Shown: piece by piece, positions 61,404 to 64,000 of the stretch
Layout: every line of letters starts with the position of its first letter
Position numbering within the stretch: position 1 is the stretch's first letter
Assembly: GCA_036245525.1 (NCBI GenBank)
Contig: BTPG01000002.1
Location: 160,279,609 to 160,343,608, forward strand
Source: Semisulcospira habei
Lineage: Eukaryota > Mollusca > Gastropoda > Semisulcospiridae
Direction: 5' to 3'
DNA length: 64,000 bases
Position numbers and translations under genes: made by a program
Notes under the pieces: generated by a model
Told to the model about the DNA's origin: nothing
The model's database searches: none
What the model saw: only the letters and a program-made list of their open reading frames with translations

Positions 61404-62320
61404 CAGGTGAAGAGGTTCAAGTCTCTGCCGCAGCCTCCCAGCTTTCGTGATCTGCGCGACGCCTTCTCCGCTTACCTCCTGTTGGGTTCCCAGGACTCCG
61501 AGTTCTTCTCGAGGTGGTCAGCGGGACTCAACATTGCCTTTCGTCGGGACTGGTACTCGGGCCATTCCCAGGTGTTCACCTGCCCTCTTCCTGCTGTGGA
61601 TCTACTGGCCTTGATTCAGGCTGGAGGCGCCGCCCTGCTGAGGCGCGCCCTGCCCCGTGGACTGGACAAGACTGCCTCCATGCATAACACCTTGGCCTGC
61701 GCGGGATTCCTGGAGCTGCTGACCCAAGCCTTCGTGCGCCGCATCGAGGACGCCTGGCACGCCTCCTTGATGCCCCTCCTAGGAGACCTACTCGCGCTCG
61801 CGGAAATGGCCAACCGGGCGGCGTATCACTCATCAGTCAACGCCATGGCTGCCGCCTCTAACTGCGACCTGCTGTGTCGGGATGCCATGTTGCTGGCCTG
61901 CTGCGGAATGCCCCCCGATCTGAGGACTCAGCTGCACCGTGCTCCCCTTGATGGCCCTCTGCTCTTCGGTGAGACCTGGCAGACGGTGAAGGATGCTAAC
62001 TCGGATCGTTGGCCTCGCAGAACAGCTCCACCTCACTTTCAGGCGGCCCGCAAGGCGGTGGGTCGTGCCCTGCGGACCTCCAGACCCACCGCTTCTTCCG
62101 CCCCCACGCCTCCGCAGACCCCTCGTCGCCGCCCCGCCATCGGCTGCCCCGGACCTGTTAGCGCCCCTGCCCCCGTCCTGCCCGTCGCCCAGGGCGCAGG
62201 CGGGCCGCCTGACTTCTCCCATCAGCTGCCTCCGCTGACTGCGCCAGGGTCTCCAGTCGGCGGGAGGCTCGCGCTGTGCAGCGAGGAGTGGCGCTCGCTG
62301 TTCTCGGATGACCCCGAATC
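61404..62320 (+). pseudogene. DIRS D: Gag-like C-terminal domain, running into RT
   Basis: QVKRFKSLPQPPSFRDLRDA, AGLNIAFRRDWYSGHSQVFT, LPRGLDKTASMHNTLACAGF, VNAMAAASNCDLLCRDAMLL, APLDGPLLFGETWQTVKDAN, Pro-rich linker, SPVGGRLALCSEEWRSLFSD. The GLDK site that is broken in A and B is intact here. A frameshift after DDP separates it from RT. Confidence 0.87.
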
Positions 62321-63120
62321 TTGGAGACCGTTACCGAGGGCCTTCGGATTGCCTTCCGCCCTCCGTTGCGTTGCTCCCCCTTGTGGACCAAGCAGCTGTC
62401 AGAGGAGCTCAAGGCCTGCGCCCTACGTGGAGAAGTCGCCGCTCTTCTGCAGAAGGCCGCCACAGAGGTCGTGCTACACCCCGACTCCCCAGCCTTCTAC
62501 GGCCGCCTCTTCGTGGTACCCAAACCGGGCGGCAAGTGGCAACCTGTCATCGATTTCTCAGCGTTGAACACATTCATCGCTGCTCCGTCCTTTCGCATGG
62601 AGACTTCCCGGGCCCTCAGAGCCGCCGTACAGCCCATGGACTACGCGGTAAGTCTGGATTTGTCCGACGCTTATCTCCATGTCCCCATGCAACCAGCATC
62701 CAGGAGGTACCTCCGCTTTGCCTGCGACGGAGTAATTTACAAGTTTCGCGCCCTGCCGTCCGGTCTTAACCTCAGCCCCTGGGTTTTCACCCGCCTCATG
62801 GACGCGGTGGTGGCCAAGGCGCGACAGTCGTTTTCCAGTCCGACGTCGAACTACCTCGACGACCTCCTCCTACGCAACCTTTCGGAGGCCGACCTGACAA
62901 CGAACAGGGATGCACTGATAAGTCTGTTGTCATTGTTGGGGTTCCTAGTCAATGCGGGCAAATCGGACCTCACTCCCTCGCGTCGCTTCGTCCACCTCGA
63001 CATGGAGTTCGCCACCGACCTCAACAGGGTGCGTTTGCCGGAGCCGAGGATCCTGAAGTTAGTCGCCCTAGCCGGCCAGGTAGCCCAGCAGGACGCAGCC
63101 CCCGCCAGGGTCTGGCTTGA
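62321..63120 (+). pseudogene. DIRS D: reverse transcriptase
   Basis: SPAFYGRLFVVPKPGGKWQP, VIDFSALNTFIAAPSFRMET, AVSLDLSDAYLHVPMQPASR, YKFRALPSGLNLSPWVFTRL, NYLDDLLLRNLSEADLTTNR (YLDD), NAGKSDLTPSRRFVHLDMEF. Fully open over the palm and thumb; frame lost at VWL near 63117 through a deletion. Confidence 0.92.
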
Positions 63121-63929
63121 TGAATGCGGCGGCGGATCTACTCCCCCTCGGTCGTCTTTACGCCCGGCCGCTACCGCTGCACTTCCTGTTTCACTGGCGT
63201 CCCTCCTCCGGCGATTTGGCCGCCATGGTACCCGTGACTCCGACGCTTCGCCCCCATCTGCTACGTTGGATGGACACGTCGTGGCTCACTTTGGGAGTTC
63301 CCCTGACCTCTCCGCCCCCTCAACTCTCCCTGTATGTCGACGCAAGTCTTGCTGGTTGGGGATCCCACCTGCTACCGCGGTTCCTCACAACATCCGGCCT
63401 CTGGCCTCCAGAGTTCGCGGACAAGCACATCAACTGGTTGGAGCTGCAAGCAGTTTTGCAAGCCCTCATCGCGTGGGAGGAACAACTCCGTCACCAGGAG
63501 CTGCTCGTCCTCTCTGACAATGCGACAGTGGTGGCTTACATCCAGAAGCAGGGCGGGACGTGCTCACCCGACCTGTGCATGCTCCTCTACCGTCTGTTGC
63601 GCTGGCGCGAGGACCGCAACATTTCCCTCCTAGCTCGACACATCCCCGGTCACCTGAACGTGTCAGCTGACTCTCTCTCCCGGCGCGGCCAGTTGCTACA
63701 CACGGAGTGGACCCTGCACGCACTGGGAGACGCCTATGATCGACCTGTTCGCCACGAGGTGGAATCACCAGCTTCCCCTATTCGTCTCCCGATCCCCACG
63801 GCCCTGGCCTGGGCAGTCGACGCGCTTTCCATCCCGTGGAATGGCCTCATCGCGTATGCGTACCCCCGACAGTACTCGTCCACAAAGTACTCCTCAAGCT
63901 TCGAGGATGCAACGCAGTCGTCATACTGA
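63117..63929 (+). pseudogene. DIRS D: RNase H and start of next domain
   Basis: MNAAADLLPLGRLYARPLPL, LSLYVDASLAGWGSHLLPRF, HINWLELQAVLQALIAWEEQ, LLVLSDNATVVAYIQKQGGT, DLCMLLYRLLRWREDRNISL, HIPGHLNVSADSLSRRGQLL. Then a deletion after TEWTLH shifts the frame; AWAVDALSIPWNGLIAYAYP is the conserved next domain. Confidence 0.9.
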
Positions 63930-64000
63930 TCGCTCCGTTCTCCTGGAACCGGTCCTGTACCACCGACCTCCTCAGCCTCGCCACGGACCCCCCACTGCTG

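Larger units (their letters stand above)
59048..64000 (+). mobile_element. DIRS-like retrotransposon D (cut by window edge)
   Basis: Starts at a TTT core (59048-59050) followed by ATTTCCTCAAAAACATTACC. Left ITR, 38-nt exon 1, 603-nt intron, Gag-like exon 2, RT, RNase H and the start of the post-RNase-H domain. Sense orientation in NGDN, after exon 8. Damage: an in-frame TGA in Gag (CGA to TGA type), one frameshift before RT, one at WL near 63117 and one near 63715. Gag and RT are in one frame across the junction, suggesting a Gag-RT fusion in the ancestor. Confidence 0.93.

Overview
The window is animal nuclear DNA: exons with GT-AG introns, head-to-head host genes, and many transposon families. 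Two host genes are recognisable. EMC4 (ER membrane complex subunit 4) is on the minus strand (exons at 3049-2994, 2770-2641, 2497-2344, 1966-1809; last exon not seen). NGDN (neuroguidin, Sas10/Utp3 family) is on the plus strand (exons at 3278, 27894, 32209, 32957, 33461, 34097, 34601 and 58360, continuing off the right edge). Their start codons are 228 bp apart, so they probably share a bidirectional promoter. The repeat repertoire (DIRS, Kolobok-like, piggyBac, CR1/L2-like and RTE-like elements, TTAA hairpin MITEs, a short AATC-tailed retroposon) suggests a marine invertebrate, perhaps a mollusc; that placement is only a guess.

Most of the rest is DIRS-type tyrosine-recombinase retrotransposons sitting in the introns of these two genes. 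From left to right: G (minus, 1-1243, cut by the window edge); A (8169-16474, carrying a 2,070-bp Kolobok-like insertion); F/H (17253-27499, a chimera of two elements, also carrying an RTE-like LINE); E (36219-55014, which contains a short retroposon, element B at 36687-42918 and element C at 44390-50557); and D (59048 to the right edge). They share inverted terminal repeats, an internal complementary region (ICR) joining complements of both ends, a cysteine-rich Gag-like module, RT with YLDD, RNase H, a conserved post-RNase-H domain, and a tyrosine recombinase with R, HxxR and Y.

The most notable observation is a shared spliced leader. Six of the DIRS elements have a tiny first coding exon (38 nt in A, B, D, E and G; 8 nt as called in F) ending AG|GTAAGG, followed by a phase-2 intron (about 150-600 nt) ending TTGCAG, after which the frame enters the cysteine-rich Gag module. 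C keeps the donor but no clear acceptor. A and B are both exactly 6,232 bp once the Kolobok insertion and its TTAA duplication are removed from A, and they share a set of frameshifts, which suggests mobilisation in trans of an already defective element. B sits inside the short retroposon, and comparison with intact copies gives an empty site showing integration at a TTT core. C is a mosaic with a second Gag N-terminal block where half of RT should be. F/H looks like one DIRS inserted in another followed by a gag-gag deletion.

The introns also hold several families of TTAA-bounded hairpin MITEs, a piggyBac transposase relic split by a short retroposon, a LINE nested in another LINE, microsatellites and long poly-C/poly-G tracts. 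No CRISPR, rRNA or tRNA genes were recognised.
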